Shown one piece after another: positions 25,673 to 36,264 of a stretch of 64,000 bases of DNA. Below the pieces are notes generated by a model. The model ran no database searches, was not told the DNA's origin, and was given only the letters and a program-made list of their open reading frames with translations. The first letter of the stretch is position 1. Each line of letters begins with the position of its first letter. Made by a program: the position numbers and the translations under genes. This stretch comes from Rhodoferax sp. (GTDB taxonomy: Bacteria; Pseudomonadota; Gammaproteobacteria; Burkholderiales; Burkholderiaceae_C): assembly GCF_028714215.1 (NCBI RefSeq), contig NZ_JAQTMS010000006.1, positions 1-64,000 of the forward strand, written 5' to 3'.

Positions 25673-27897
25673 GCGCACGCTCGTTGCTGTTGCGCTGGCG
25701 CGAGAACTGGGGCCTGGGCAAGCGTTCCCGGCTCAATCCGCGCTACCTGTACGGCCTTCTCAATGAGTCCGGCAATCGGCTGGTGGACTGGTCGGCCTGG
25801 TCAACCCCGGGGGTGCTGGTGGCAACCTTGTGCGGCAGTGTTGTGCTGTTCATCCTGCTGATCGCGATTCCTTTCTCGCGCGACGAGCAACTTGTTTTTT
25901 CCTTGGTCATCCTGGCCGTTTCCCTGTACATACGCCGTTACGTTGGGACACTGGTGACGCTGATTCTGATCGGCTTGTCGGTACTGGCCTCGACCCGCTA
26001 CCTGTACTGGCGCTTCAGTACCAGCATGCAGATCGATCTGGGTGCCGATTTGCTGCTGGGCCTGGGGCTGCTGGCTGCCGAGTTCTATGCCTGGACCATT
26101 TTGATCATTGGATTTTTTCAGACCATCTGGCCGTTGAAACGCAAGCCGGTGCCGCTGCCCGACGATTTATCCCAATGGCCGACCGTGGATATTTTCATTC
26201 CGTCCTACAACGAACCGCTGTCGGTGGTCATGCCGACGGTGATCGCCGCGCTGGCCCTGGATTGGCCGCGCGACAAGATGAAGGTGTACCTGCTGGACGA
26301 TGGACGGCGGCAGGATTTCAAGGAGTTTGCCGCTTCGGTCGGCGTGACCCACGTGACCCGCCCGAACAATTTGCACGCCAAGGCAGGCAACATCAATGCC
26401 GCCCTGCCCCAGACGGATGGCGAATTGATCGCCATTTTCGACTGCGATCACATTCCTACCCGGACCTTCTTGCAGGCCACCGTGGGCTGGTTTCTGGCCG
26501 ACAAAAAGCTGGCCATGGTGCAGACCCCGCATCACTTTTTGTCACCCGATCCGTTTGAGCGCAATCTTGACCTGTTCCGGCGCATGCCCAATGAAGGCGA
26601 GTTGTTTTACGGACTGGTTCAGGATGGCAACGACCTTTGGAACGCCTCCTTCTTTTGCGGCTCATGCGCGGTGCTTCGGCGCACCATGTTGCTGGAGGTG
26701 GGCGGTGTCGCGGTCGAAACCGTGACCGAGGATGCGCATACCGCGCTCAAGTTGCATCGCCTGGGCTACAACACGGCTTACCTTGGCGTGATCCAGGCTG
26801 CTGGGCTGGCGACCGAAAGCCTGTCGGCGCACGTCGGCCAGCGAATCCGCTGGGCGCGCGGCATGGCGCAGATTTTCCGGGTCGACAATCCGGTGCTGGG
26901 CAAGGGTTTGCGTTGGCCGCAGCGTCTGTGCTACCTGAACGCCATGCTGCACTTCTTCTATGGTTTTCCGCGCATTGTTTTTTTGACGGCGCCGCTCTCC
27001 TATCTGTTTTTCGAGGCGCACGTGATCCAGGCGTCGGCCGACTTGATCGCGGTTTATGCCTTGCCGCACCTGATCCAGGCGAATATTGCAAACTCCCGGA
27101 TGCAGGGAAAATACCGGCACACATTCTGGGCCGAGGTCTACGAGACGGCGCTGGCCTGGTACATCATGGTGCCCACCACGTTGGCCCTGATCAGTCCGAA
27201 ATTCGGTCAATTCAACGTCACCGCCAAGGGTGGCCGGGTCGAGCGAGAATATTTCGACTGGAAGATTTCGCTCCCTTACGTCGTCATCCTGGTGCTCAAC
27301 GTGATCGGGCTGCTGATCGGCATCGGCCGCTTGTTCTGGTGGAACAGCCACGAGTTCGGAACGGTTTTGTTCAACATCCTGTGGACCGTCTACAACCTGA
27401 CAATTCTGGCGGCGACGCTGTCGGTGGCGCTGGAATCGCGGCAGATCAGACGCCACTGGCGAGTGCAACTGACGTTGCCGGCGATGATCAAGCTGCCGAC
27501 CGGGCGCACCGTCGCTTGCGAAACGGAAGATTTTTCCGAGGGCGGTCTGGCGCTCAAACTTCCGATCGAGATGGCCATCGACAAGGGGAGCATGGTCAGA
27601 ATCTCGCTGTTCCGGGGTGATCGGGAATTCACCCTGCCGGCGGAGGTGGTGTTCAATCAGGGCCTGGTATTGCGGACACGGTTCGAGCACATGACGATGG
27701 AGGACTACCGGTCCCTGGTCGCGGCCACATTTTCGCGTGCCGATGCCTGGCAGAGCTGGTTGCCCGAGCGCGACATCGACCGACCTTTGAAGGGTTTGCG
27801 GGAAGTTCTGTTCGTGGGTCTTGATGGCATTCGCCGTTTCATTAGGAAAGCCGGCATGACTGCTCGGTGGAGGGGATTGGAGACATGGAAGAAATGA
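25669..27897 (+). CDS. bcsA: Cellulose synthase catalytic subunit BcsA
   Basis: 742 residues. N-terminal helices are followed by the GT2 domain with DDG at 210-212, DCD at 258-260, TED at 353-355 and QRIRW at 391-395. More membrane helices (about 430-580) follow, then a PilZ domain with RRHWR (594-598) and DFSEGGLAL (from 621), the two parts that bind c-di-GMP. The enzyme polymerises UDP-glucose into cellulose and pushes the chain through the inner membrane together with BcsB. All catalytic and c-di-GMP residues are present, so cellulose synthesis should be functional and c-di-GMP dependent. Confidence 0.97.
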   Translation: MSARSLLLRWRENWGLGKRSRLNPRYLYGLLNESGNRLVDWSAWSTPGVLVATLCGSVVLFILLIAIPFSRDEQLVFSLVILAVSLYIRRYVGTLVTLILIGLSVLASTRYLYWRFSTSMQIDLGADLLLGLGLLAAEFYAWTILIIGFFQTIWPLKRKPVPLPDDLSQWPTVDIFIPSYNEPLSVVMPTVIAALALDWPRDKMKVYLLDDGRRQDFKEFAASVGVTHVTRPNNLHAKAGNINAALPQTDGELIAIFDCDHIPTRTFLQATVGWFLADKKLAMVQTPHHFLSPDPFERNLDLFRRMPNEGELFYGLVQDGNDLWNASFFCGSCAVLRRTMLLEVGGVAVETVTEDAHTALKLHRLGYNTAYLGVIQAAGLATESLSAHVGQRIRWARGMAQIFRVDNPVLGKGLRWPQRLCYLNAMLHFFYGFPRIVFLTAPLSYLFFEAHVIQASADLIAVYALPHLIQANIANSRMQGKYRHTFWAEVYETALAWYIMVPTTLALISPKFGQFNVTAKGGRVEREYFDWKISLPYVVILVLNVIGLLIGIGRLFWWNSHEFGTVLFNILWTVYNLTILAATLSVALESRQIRRHWRVQLTLPAMIKLPTGRTVACETEDFSEGGLALKLPIEMAIDKGSMVRISLFRGDREFTLPAEVVFNQGLVLRTRFEHMTMEDYRSLVAATFSRADAWQSWLPERDIDRPLKGLREVLFVGLDGIRRFIRKAGMTARWRGLETWKK

Positions 27898-30212
27898 AAA
27901 TTGACGGAGGCTTCGGGGTCTTGCGCCGGCGGTGCCTGAGGCCGGTTCTGGTCACTCTGGCGTTGCTGGTAGTGAGCGTTTTTTCGACCCTGCCGAGCGA
28001 GGCGAAATCGCGTAAGGCGACCGCCAGTGCCGAGCGGCCAAGCGCGCCTGCTGACCCGGCGTCGGTGGTCGGCGCCGGCCCAAAACAGCGCGTGGTGTCG
28101 TTTACCTTCAAGCAATTGGGGGCCGTGACGCCGATCCGCTTGCGCGGTGTCGAGGGCGCCGCGTCGCTGCCGTTTTCGATCCGATCGGACGAGGTGGTAA
28201 CCGCCGCCAAGCTCAAGCTTGGCTATTCCTATTCGCCGTCCCTGCTGGCCGAACTAAGCCATCTCAATGTCATGCTGAACGGGGAGGTGTCGTCGGTGAT
28301 CGCTTTGCCGCGTGAGAAAGGTCTCGCCAACACGCGTGAAATCGATCTTGATCCGCGCCTTTTCACCGATTACAACAAGCTTCAGTTTCGCCTGATCGGG
28401 CACTACACCTACAAATGTGAAGACCCGCTGCATACCTCGCTGTGGCTGGAACTCAGCAATCTGGGCCAACTCGAACTGACCTTGGCGCCGCTGGCCCTGG
28501 CCAACGATCTGAAATACCTGCCGCTGCCATTTTTTGACAGACGCGACAATGCCACGCTGAAATTGCCGTTTGTATTCGGCGCCGCGCCTTCCTTCGGCAC
28601 ACTCAGGGCGGCCGGCGTCCTGGCTTCCTGGTTCGGTGGCCTGGCGAGTTATCGGGGGGCGCGCTTTCCGACCCTGCTGAACACCTTGCCGGAGGGCAAC
28701 GCCGTGGTGTTTCTTCAGGGCGGCGAGAAGATAAGCGGTCTGCATGGGGCTGCGGGGGCAACCGTTTCGATCGAACCGCACCCCACCAATCCAGGCGCCA
28801 AGCTGCTGCTGATCACGGGCGACAACGATGAGGAGATGATGCGCGCGGCGCGTTCCATTGTCCTGGGCAACGGGATCCTCGGTGGCCAGCGCGTCACCGT
28901 GACGCAGGATGTCGAACCACCGGTGCGCAAACCCTACGATGCGCCGGCCTGGGTGCCCACTGACAGGCCGGTGCGTTTTGCCGAATTGGTGCCACAGGAA
29001 GAACTGCAAGTGCAGGGTTTTTTCCCGGACGTGATACGGGTAAATTTCCGCGTTACCCCGGATCTCTTCACCTGGCGCAGCCCGGGCGTGCCGCTCGAAT
29101 TGAAATACCGCTTCACCGCCTTGCCGTTCAATAAGAGCTCCAGCCTGAATGTCAACATCAACGGCGACTTTGTGCGGGCCCTGGCGCTCGACGAGTCGGG
29201 CAAGAAGCTGGAGGGCAAGGATTTGCTGCGCTTGCCGCTGCTGGACAAGAATCTGGCCTTGCGCGAAGACGTGCTGTTCGTCCCGCCGTACCAGGTCGGT
29301 GGCCGCAACCAGCTGCAGTTTCACTACTACTTTGAACTGGTCAAGGAAGGCGAGTGCCGCGACTCGCTGCCGGACAACCTGCAAGGTGCCATCAACCCCG
29401 AGTCGACGCTGGATTTCAGCGGCTTTCCGCATTACAGCGCCTTGCCCGATCTGGCCACTTTCAGCAGGATCGGGTTTCCCTTCACCCGCCTGGCGGATTT
29501 GTCCGAGACCGCCGTCGTGCTACCGGAGCAACCCAATGCGGATGAAATCGGTGCTTACCTGGTGTTGATGGGACGCATGGGCGAAGCCACCGCTTACCCG
29601 GTATTGCGGCATGCGCTGGTCTCGGCTGCGGAGGTGGAGAAAGTCGCCAACCGCGATCTGCTGGTCATCGGTTCGGCGCAGGACCAAAGCCTGATGACGA
29701 AATGGGCCGACCAGTTGCCGTTGCTGCAAGTCGATGGTGAACACCGATTGCGCGAGCCGGACATCTTCCGGCGCGCGGTCTATCGCTGGGAGGAGGAAGA
29801 TGTGCAACTGACGCCCTTCCCCGAAGGTAGCTTGAAATTGAAGGGCGGTGGGGATCTGGCAAGTTTGATGGCGTTCGAGTCGCCGCTGCTGTCAAGGCGC
29901 AGCGTCGTCTTGCTGTATGCCGACAAGTCGGCCGACCTGGCGAAAATCGCCGATGCCATGTTTGACTCCGAGCGCGTGAAGAACGTGCAAGGCGACTTCG
30001 TGGTGGCGGACGAGAAAGGCGATAGCCATGCCAAGGTGGGCAAGACCTACTATGTAGGGTCCTTACCCTTGACCCTGCATTTGCGCTGGATATTTTCCAA
30101 GCACCCGCTGCTGGCCAGCTTGCTGGGGATTCTGATTGCAGTGTTGCTGGCGACCATTGCCTATCGGACCCTGCGCCGCATCGCCGCCCAGCGCTTGGGG
30201 AAGAAAGCTTGA
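27885..30212 (+). CDS. bcsB: Cellulose synthase periplasmic subunit BcsB
   Basis: 775 residues from ATG 27885, placed nine bases after GGAGGGG. ATG 27894, which overlaps the bcsA stop as ATGA, is an alternative. An N-terminal hydrophobic segment (about 18-40) is followed by repeating carbohydrate-binding and flavodoxin-like parts (LVLYS/VMLNGEVSS, KLQFRLIGHYTYKCEDPLHTSLW, LDFSGFPHYSALPDLATF). A C-terminal membrane anchor (about 740-765) packs against BcsA and is required for polymerisation. The motif content matches the BcsB family throughout. Confidence 0.95.
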   Translation: MEEMKIDGGFGVLRRRCLRPVLVTLALLVVSVFSTLPSEAKSRKATASAERPSAPADPASVVGAGPKQRVVSFTFKQLGAVTPIRLRGVEGAASLPFSIRSDEVVTAAKLKLGYSYSPSLLAELSHLNVMLNGEVSSVIALPREKGLANTREIDLDPRLFTDYNKLQFRLIGHYTYKCEDPLHTSLWLELSNLGQLELTLAPLALANDLKYLPLPFFDRRDNATLKLPFVFGAAPSFGTLRAAGVLASWFGGLASYRGARFPTLLNTLPEGNAVVFLQGGEKISGLHGAAGATVSIEPHPTNPGAKLLLITGDNDEEMMRAARSIVLGNGILGGQRVTVTQDVEPPVRKPYDAPAWVPTDRPVRFAELVPQEELQVQGFFPDVIRVNFRVTPDLFTWRSPGVPLELKYRFTALPFNKSSSLNVNINGDFVRALALDESGKKLEGKDLLRLPLLDKNLALREDVLFVPPYQVGGRNQLQFHYYFELVKEGECRDSLPDNLQGAINPESTLDFSGFPHYSALPDLATFSRIGFPFTRLADLSETAVVLPEQPNADEIGAYLVLMGRMGEATAYPVLRHALVSAAEVEKVANRDLLVIGSAQDQSLMTKWADQLPLLQVDGEHRLREPDIFRRAVYRWEEEDVQLTPFPEGSLKLKGGGDLASLMAFESPLLSRRSVVLLYADKSADLAKIADAMFDSERVKNVQGDFVVADEKGDSHAKVGKTYYVGSLPLTLHLRWIFSKHPLLASLLGILIAVLLATIAYRTLRRIAAQRLGKKA

Positions 30213-30256
30213 ACCAGGCCCGGTTGCCACAGCCGGCCGGTCGATGATCGGGTTGC

Positions 30257-31393
30257 ATGTATTCGCGTCGACATTTCATTTCATCGGTCGCGGCGCTGGC
30301 CGGCCTGCCGAGCGCGGTCGGCGCCGCACAGCCAAACGCCTGCAACGAATGGTCTGGCTGGAACGCTTTCAGGGACAAGTTCATCCAAGCCGATGGGCGT
30401 GTCATAGATTTTTCAGCCGATGGGCAGTCGACCTCGGAAGGCCAGGCTTACGCCCTGTTTTTCGCCCTGGTCGCCAACGACAGACCGACTTTTGAGCGCT
30501 TGCTCGAATGGACCCGCTCCAACCTGGCGGGCGGCGATCTTTCCAGCCGTCTGATGGCCTGGAAATGGGGCCAGCGGCCCGATGGCAACTGGGGGGTGAT
30601 GGATCGCAATGCGGCCAGCGATGCCGATCTGTGGCTCGCCTATGTGCTGTTTCAGGCGGCGCGGCGCTGGCACGACAAGAGCCTGCGCGCCATGGCCGAG
30701 CTGATGCAGGCCCGGATCGAAAAAGAACTGGTGGTACAGGTTGCCGGGGTCGGCCCGGTGCTGTTGCCAGGGCCTCAGGGTTTCGCGCTGAAAGCCGGCG
30801 GCTGGAAGCTCAATCCCAGCTATCTGCCGTTGCCGGTGTTGCGCGGGCTGGCCAGTGAAGTGCCGTCCGGGCCGTGGAGTTCCCTGGCCAAAACGACACT
30901 GACCCTGTTCGAATCGGTGACGCCGCGGCGCCTGGTACCGGACTGGGTCGCGGTCTGGCCGGAGCGGGGCTTCATGCTGGATGCCGAACTGGGGTTCGAG
31001 GGCGGGCATGAGGCGATCCGAACTTACCTGTGGGCCGGCATGATGTCCAGGCAGGACCCGGACCGCGCCCGTTTGCTGGAGCGGATGAAGGGCATGGCGG
31101 CACTGGTCGATCAACTGCTGGTTCCACCGGCCCGGGTCGATGCTTTTTCCGGGCAGGCGCAGGGCAACAGTCCGGCCGGCTTTTCCGTTGCGTTGCTGCC
31201 GTATCTGGACGCCGTGGGTGCGAAAATCTCGGCTGAACGGCAGCGGCTCCGAATTGTGGCGATGGGCGGAATTCCATCGGTCTATTATGAGCAGGCGCTG
31301 GGTCTTTTTGCGCAGGGTTGGATCGAGCAACGGTTTCGATTTGCAGCCGATGGCCGACTTGATTGGGGAATGACTGCGACATGCAAAAAATGA
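30257..31393 (+). CDS. bcsZ: Endo-1,4-beta-glucanase BcsZ (GH8)
   Basis: 378 residues. The N-terminus SRRHFISSVAALAG is Tat-like but could also be a Sec signal. The GH8 fold is clear: the catalytic Glu61 in STSEGQAYAL, then KWGQRPDGNWGVMDRNAASDADLWLA (about 103-128), which holds the conserved Asp of the family. BcsZ trims or edits nascent cellulose in the periplasm and is required for good export in several bacteria. It begins 44 bases after bcsB and its last bases overlap the start of bcsC. Confidence 0.95.
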   Translation: MYSRRHFISSVAALAGLPSAVGAAQPNACNEWSGWNAFRDKFIQADGRVIDFSADGQSTSEGQAYALFFALVANDRPTFERLLEWTRSNLAGGDLSSRLMAWKWGQRPDGNWGVMDRNAASDADLWLAYVLFQAARRWHDKSLRAMAELMQARIEKELVVQVAGVGPVLLPGPQGFALKAGGWKLNPSYLPLPVLRGLASEVPSGPWSSLAKTTLTLFESVTPRRLVPDWVAVWPERGFMLDAELGFEGGHEAIRTYLWAGMMSRQDPDRARLLERMKGMAALVDQLLVPPARVDAFSGQAQGNSPAGFSVALLPYLDAVGAKISAERQRLRIVAMGGIPSVYYEQALGLFAQGWIEQRFRFAADGRLDWGMTATCKK

Positions 31394-34300
31394 CTGGGTT
31401 TGGCAAGCGGAGCTGCTTGCTTCTGGTGTTTGGGTTGGTCCTTCAGTCCGCCTGGTCGGCCGACGATCTGGCGGCACGCCAACTGGTGGAGCAAGCGCGT
31501 TATTGGCAACAAAACGCCCGTGACGATCTGGCGGCCGACGCCTGGCGCAAACTGCTGCGCGCCGATGCGAATCACCCCGAGGCCTTGATTCGACTCGGCA
31601 TCATCGAGGCGCGCGCCGGGCATGCGGCGCAGGCCGGGGAGCTTTATCGGCGGGCGGCGCAACTGCCGTCGCCGCCGGCCGGACTGGCCGACCTGGAGAC
31701 CGCATTGAAGGCCGGGAAAAATGCGCCGGTCATCGACACTGCACGCAAGCAGGCGCAGGCCGGTCAAGCGGAAGAAGCGGTAACCAGCTATCGCAGTGCG
31801 CTGGGCACCAGCAAGCCAAGCGGGCCAATGGGCCTGGAGTACTACCAGACTCTGGGTGCCACCCGCGGCGGCTGGGAAGAGGCGCGTCGCGGTCTGGAGG
31901 AGTTGGTGCGCGGCAACCCCGGTAATCAGCGCTATCAACTGGCGTTGGCGCAGCATCTGACCTATCGGGAGTCCGGGCGGCGTGAAGGCATCCGCCGGCT
32001 GACTGCCCTGAGCCAACAGCAGCCGGCCGATCCGGAGATTCAGAAAAGCCTGCGCCAAGCCCTGGCATGGCTCAATGCACGGCGCGGCGACCGTGCCATG
32101 TTCACGGCTTATCTCTCTCGTTATCCGCAGGATGAGGAGATACGGCAACGCTTGGCGTTGCTCGATCGTCCCGCGTCGACGGCTGGCAAAAAGGCGCGGG
32201 AGTTGCCCAATCAAGTAGGTTTTCGCCTGTTGGCGCAGGGCCAGGTCGAAGCGGCGGCGGAGCGTTTCCAGGCGGTCCTGGCGAAACACCCGCATGACGC
32301 CGATGCCTTGGGCGGACTCGGAACGGTTCGCTTGCGCCAACAGGCCTTCGCTGCGGCTGTGGGCCTGCTGGACCAGGCCATGCAGAGTGATCCACGGCAC
32401 GCGGCGCGCTGGCAACAGGCGCGCAACAGCGCCCACTATTGGACCCTGTTGCAGCAAGTGTTGAAGGCCCGGCAGGCCGGCCAATTGCTCGAAGTCGAAG
32501 ACAAGTTGCTGGAAGCGACACGACTCGACGACAAGCAGGTTTTGGGTCAAGTGCTGCTGGGCGATTTGTGGCTGGAAAAGGGGCAGTTGCCCAAGGCTGA
32601 AGCGATCTACCGTTCGGTACTCAAGACCTCCGACCCCGATCCCGGTGCGTGGCGGGGTTTGATTTCAGTGCTGATGCAGAGCGCACGGGAGCGCGAGGCG
32701 CTGGCCATGATTTCCTCGCTGGATGAGGCGACGGCGGCGAAGGTGGGAGGGGTCAATCAGTTGAAGGCCGCCGCGCTGCTGAAGCTGGCCGAGGCCGACG
32801 AGCGCGCGACCGACTACCAGGGCGCTGTCGGAAAACTCGAAACCGCCTTGTCGCTGGACCCCGCCAGTCCCTGGGTAAGGCTCGCTTTGGCGCGCCAGTA
32901 CCAGCGCCAGGGTGACGGCGCCAGAGCCGACGCCACGCTCGATACGCTGCTGCAAGCCAAGCCGGAATTGGTGGACGCATTGCATGCGCGTGCCCTGCTG
33001 TACGCGGAGCAAAAACGCTGGCCGGACAGTCTCAATACGCTGGAACGTATTCCGGTGGCGGCACGGAGCGCGAAAATTGTCGAGGATCAGCGCCGCTTCT
33101 CGGTCAACGCACAACTTCAGCGCGCGCAACAGTTGCTCGAACAAGGCAATCGGCAAGCCGCTGAAGCGGCGATCCGACAAGCGCAAGCGGGCGCGGGTCA
33201 GGATGCTTCGCTTCTGGTGCTGGTGGCGGCCGGTTGGTCCAAACTTGGGCAGGCCGGCGAGGCCTATCGTTTGATGCGCGAAGTCGTCAAGAGTGCGCCG
33301 CCGGAAAATATCGACGCCCGTCTTCAGTACGCCGGCATTCTGCTGGATACGCAACAGGATGTTGCGCTGGCCGGTGTATTGCGCGACTTGGCTAAAGCGC
33401 GGCGCCTGACCGCGGTGCAACAGGAAGACCTGAACAAGCTCATCCTCGCCTACACCTTGCGCCAGGCCGATGGACTCAGACAGGCCGGTCGATTGGCGCA
33501 AGCCTACGACACCTTGCGCCCGGCACTGGAGCAATCTGACGATCCACGCCTGCTGATGGCGCTGGCGCGGCTCTACAACGACGCGGCCGAGCCGCAGAAG
33601 GCGCTGCTGCTGGCCGAGGGTGTGATTGCGCGGGAACCGAATGATTTGGAGCATCGCCTGTTTGCCAGCGGCGTCGCGCTTGGTGCCAAGGCACCCGACA
33701 AGGCGCTGGCCCATGCCGAAGCGGCGCTCAAAATTGCGCCCGGCAACCCGCGTGCCCTGGCGGCGGCCGGGCGGGCCGAGCGGGAACGTGGCAACGCGCG
33801 CCAGGCCCTGGCGTATTTTGAAAAAGCGCAAGCGCTCGAGCGTGCCGCGCTGGCCCCTTCCGGGCGGGCCGGCGCTGTGGCGTTCAATGATGCGCCCTCG
33901 CCGGCAGTGCTGGCGAGCAGCAACGCCTGGAAGGACCAGCCCTTGCCGGGCCGGTTCAAACTCGACGGAAAGCGCCAGGGCGTCGAACGCGGGGCGCCGG
34001 GCAGCTATCCCGCGGCGTCGAAGGATGCGCAGGCCGGCCTGCTGCCAGTTCCGGAGATCGCCGCCAGTGCGGGCAGCGGAGATTCCTTGATCCTGACGCC
34101 GCAGTTGGCGCTGCCGCCGGCCAATTTGCCGGTACCGGCGGCCCTCACCGCCGGGGTTGGCCCGCAGAGGCGGGTGGCCACCGGACCGGTGCCGCCAGCC
34201 GCAGTGCCAGCGGCGACACAGGGCAACGCCGGCGAGCCAGCGTTGGCTGAGGAAATCGACGCCATCAAGTTGCGGCTTGCCACCACCATTGACGGCGGCA

Positions 34301-35415
34301 TCGTTTTTCGCTCGCGCTCGGGCGAGTCCGGGCTGGGGCGCTTGAACCAGGTCGAGATTCCGGTCGAGTTGACTATTCCGATCGACCAGAACGGAACCTT
34401 TACGCTGCGCTTGACGCCCACCCTGCTGAGCCCCGGGGCCTTGAATGGTCTGGATCCCGGCACCACGGCAAAGATCGGGTCGGCCGCCCTCGGGCCGCTC
34501 GTCAGCAACCTCAATCTGGTGCCGGAACAGGACGCCAGCGGCCTGGCCATTGCGGTCGGCTATCGCGATGAAAACCTGGCCCTCAATATCGGTACCACGC
34601 CGCTCGGTTTCCTGGTCAGCCATGTGGTGGGCGGACTGCGCTTTTCCAGCCAGCTTGACAGCCTGACCCTGAGAGGCACCTTGAATCGCGCTGCCGTAAC
34701 CGACAGCATGCTTTCCTACGCCGGCATGCGGGACCCGCGGACGCAGGAAGTTTGGGGTGGTGTCGTCAAGTCGGGCGGGCAACTCGGTTTCACCTACGGC
34801 GGCGACGAGAGTGGTGTCTATGCCGACCTGGGCGGCGCGACGCTGACTGGGCAGCGGGTCAAGGACAACACCGAATTCGAAGCCGCTCTGGGCGCTTACT
34901 GGCGTGTCTACCAGACCCCCGACAGCAAGCTGACCCTGGGTCTGAATTTGACGGCGCTGGCCTATCGCGACAACCTCGGGTTTTTCACGCTGGGACATGG
35001 CGGTTACTTCAGTCCGCAGCAGTATTTCAGTCTTGGTGTTCCGTGGGACATGGCCGGACGGCGCGGCGCCCTTTCCTATCAGGTAGGTGGCGAACTGGGG
35101 GTTCAGAAATTCTCGCAGGACCGGGTGGCGTACTTCCCGAATGATCCAAGTCTGCAGAATGCCTGGGTGGCCAAAGCCGGTGCCACCTATCCCACCTACT
35201 ATGAGGCCGAATCGGGTTCCGGCCTCGGCTACAAGCTGCATGGTGCGTTCGAGTACCAGTTGACGTCAAAATTTGTCCTGGGGGGACGCCTGGGGTTTGA
35301 GAACAGCCGAAACTATGCCCAGCAAACCGGCATGCTTTATCTGCGCTATGCGTTCGACGGATTTGCGCAACGCGTCACGTTTCCACCGCGCGCCCTGATG
35401 CCGCCTGCTCCTTGA
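31381..35415 (+). CDS. bcsC: Cellulose export protein BcsC (TPR plus outer-membrane barrel)
   Basis: 1,344 residues from ATG 31381, overlapping bcsZ by 13 bases; ATG 31390 is an alternative. A signal peptide is followed by about 19 TPR-type helices spread over residues 30-830. A Pro/Ala-rich linker lies at about 840-960. The C-terminal BcsC barrel begins near 960 (AEEIDAIKLRLATT) and ends with alternating strands to LRYAFDGF. BcsC links the periplasmic scaffold to an outer-membrane channel that lets cellulose out. The linker is long and low in complexity. It is the last cellulose gene before the second BcsQ-like gene. Confidence 0.95.
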   Translation: MQKMTGFGKRSCLLLVFGLVLQSAWSADDLAARQLVEQARYWQQNARDDLAADAWRKLLRADANHPEALIRLGIIEARAGHAAQAGELYRRAAQLPSPPAGLADLETALKAGKNAPVIDTARKQAQAGQAEEAVTSYRSALGTSKPSGPMGLEYYQTLGATRGGWEEARRGLEELVRGNPGNQRYQLALAQHLTYRESGRREGIRRLTALSQQQPADPEIQKSLRQALAWLNARRGDRAMFTAYLSRYPQDEEIRQRLALLDRPASTAGKKARELPNQVGFRLLAQGQVEAAAERFQAVLAKHPHDADALGGLGTVRLRQQAFAAAVGLLDQAMQSDPRHAARWQQARNSAHYWTLLQQVLKARQAGQLLEVEDKLLEATRLDDKQVLGQVLLGDLWLEKGQLPKAEAIYRSVLKTSDPDPGAWRGLISVLMQSAREREALAMISSLDEATAAKVGGVNQLKAAALLKLAEADERATDYQGAVGKLETALSLDPASPWVRLALARQYQRQGDGARADATLDTLLQAKPELVDALHARALLYAEQKRWPDSLNTLERIPVAARSAKIVEDQRRFSVNAQLQRAQQLLEQGNRQAAEAAIRQAQAGAGQDASLLVLVAAGWSKLGQAGEAYRLMREVVKSAPPENIDARLQYAGILLDTQQDVALAGVLRDLAKARRLTAVQQEDLNKLILAYTLRQADGLRQAGRLAQAYDTLRPALEQSDDPRLLMALARLYNDAAEPQKALLLAEGVIAREPNDLEHRLFASGVALGAKAPDKALAHAEAALKIAPGNPRALAAAGRAERERGNARQALAYFEKAQALERAALAPSGRAGAVAFNDAPSPAVLASSNAWKDQPLPGRFKLDGKRQGVERGAPGSYPAASKDAQAGLLPVPEIAASAGSGDSLILTPQLALPPANLPVPAALTAGVGPQRRVATGPVPPAAVPAATQGNAGEPALAEEIDAIKLRLATTIDGGIVFRSRSGESGLGRLNQVEIPVELTIPIDQNGTFTLRLTPTLLSPGALNGLDPGTTAKIGSAALGPLVSNLNLVPEQDASGLAIAVGYRDENLALNIGTTPLGFLVSHVVGGLRFSSQLDSLTLRGTLNRAAVTDSMLSYAGMRDPRTQEVWGGVVKSGGQLGFTYGGDESGVYADLGGATLTGQRVKDNTEFEAALGAYWRVYQTPDSKLTLGLNLTALAYRDNLGFFTLGHGGYFSPQQYFSLGVPWDMAGRRGALSYQVGGELGVQKFSQDRVAYFPNDPSLQNAWVAKAGATYPTYYEAESGSGLGYKLHGAFEYQLTSKFVLGGRLGFENSRNYAQQTGMLYLRYAFDGFAQRVTFPPRALMPPAP

Positions 35416-35470
35416 GTCTGCGCATGAAGCCCATGGTATGCAAACACGATAGTCTTGGCGGCCTGAAGCG

Positions 35471-36220
35471 ATGCAGGTAGTCGCCTTCATTTCGGGCAAG
35501 GGAGGGGTCGGGAAAACCACGTTGGCGGCCAACGTGGCGATCGCGCTGGCTCAGAAAAAGAGGCGGGTGTTGCTGATTGACCTGGATATGCAAAATGCCT
35601 TGCGCCTGCATCTGGGCATGGATCCGGGCGATATCGCGGGCATTGCGCGGGAGGGCATTTCCTCCAAATCGATATTCAAGAGCCCGTTTGGCGTCAAATT
35701 CATTCCGTTCGGTATCGTCCTGAAACATGAACTGGAGGAATTCGAGGCGGTGCTCAAGCAGGATCCGCACTGGGTTCGTGATCGAATTTTTTCGCTTGAC
35801 CGGCGCGCTTTTGATTTTGTCATGCTCGATACGCCACCGGGTCCATCGGTCTATCTCCAGCAAGCCCTGTTGGCGGCGCACCATGCACTTGGCATTGTGC
35901 TGGCAGATGCGGCGTCGTTTGCGACGGTGCCACGACTATTTTCGCTGGTCGAAGAGTACACCAAGGCGAACCGGCATTTTGCAGGTTTCAAATTGCTGGT
36001 CAATCAAATCTCGGAGCAAAGCGAGTTGGGCAACCAGATGCGTCTGGCGTTGCGGGCGGACTATGGCAAACGGATCGTTCCGATATCGATTCACCATGCG
36101 CAAGCAGTGTCCGAGGCCCTGGCCTTCGAGCAACCGGTGTTGAAATATGACGCTGCCTGCAAAGCCAGCCAGGATATTCAATACCTGGCCGACTGGTTGC
36201 TGACAAACACCGAGCCGTGA
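35471..36220 (+). CDS. Second BcsQ-like ParA/MinD ATPase
   Basis: 249 residues. The ParA-type Walker A SGKGGVGKTT (about 8-17), LLIDLDMQNALRLHLG (about 34-49) and LDTPPGPSVYLQQ match the first BcsQ closely in pattern, including the D-x-Q-N-A-L-x-L-H-L-G signature. A cellulose operon normally has only one BcsQ. This copy lies after bcsC and next to the convergent second synthase operon, so it may serve that operon rather than BcsA. The start has only a weak ribosome-binding site. The alternative is an in-operon duplication with a redundant role. Confidence 0.85.
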   Translation: MQVVAFISGKGGVGKTTLAANVAIALAQKKRRVLLIDLDMQNALRLHLGMDPGDIAGIAREGISSKSIFKSPFGVKFIPFGIVLKHELEEFEAVLKQDPHWVRDRIFSLDRRAFDFVMLDTPPGPSVYLQQALLAAHHALGIVLADAASFATVPRLFSLVEEYTKANRHFAGFKLLVNQISEQSELGNQMRLALRADYGKRIVPISIHHAQAVSEALAFEQPVLKYDAACKASQDIQYLADWLLTNTEP

Positions 36221-36264
36221 ACGCTTTGGGAAGAGTCTCGCGCCAGACGGTTTCCGCCGCTCAC

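Noticed and set aside
26637..27690. Long ORFs in both other directions inside bcsA
   Set aside because: They overlap the conserved catalytic and PilZ parts of bcsA and show no family similarity.
32665..35241. Minus-strand ORF of more than 850 codons
   Set aside because: It is antisense to the TPR and barrel parts of bcsC, has shadow-like composition and no recognisable motif.
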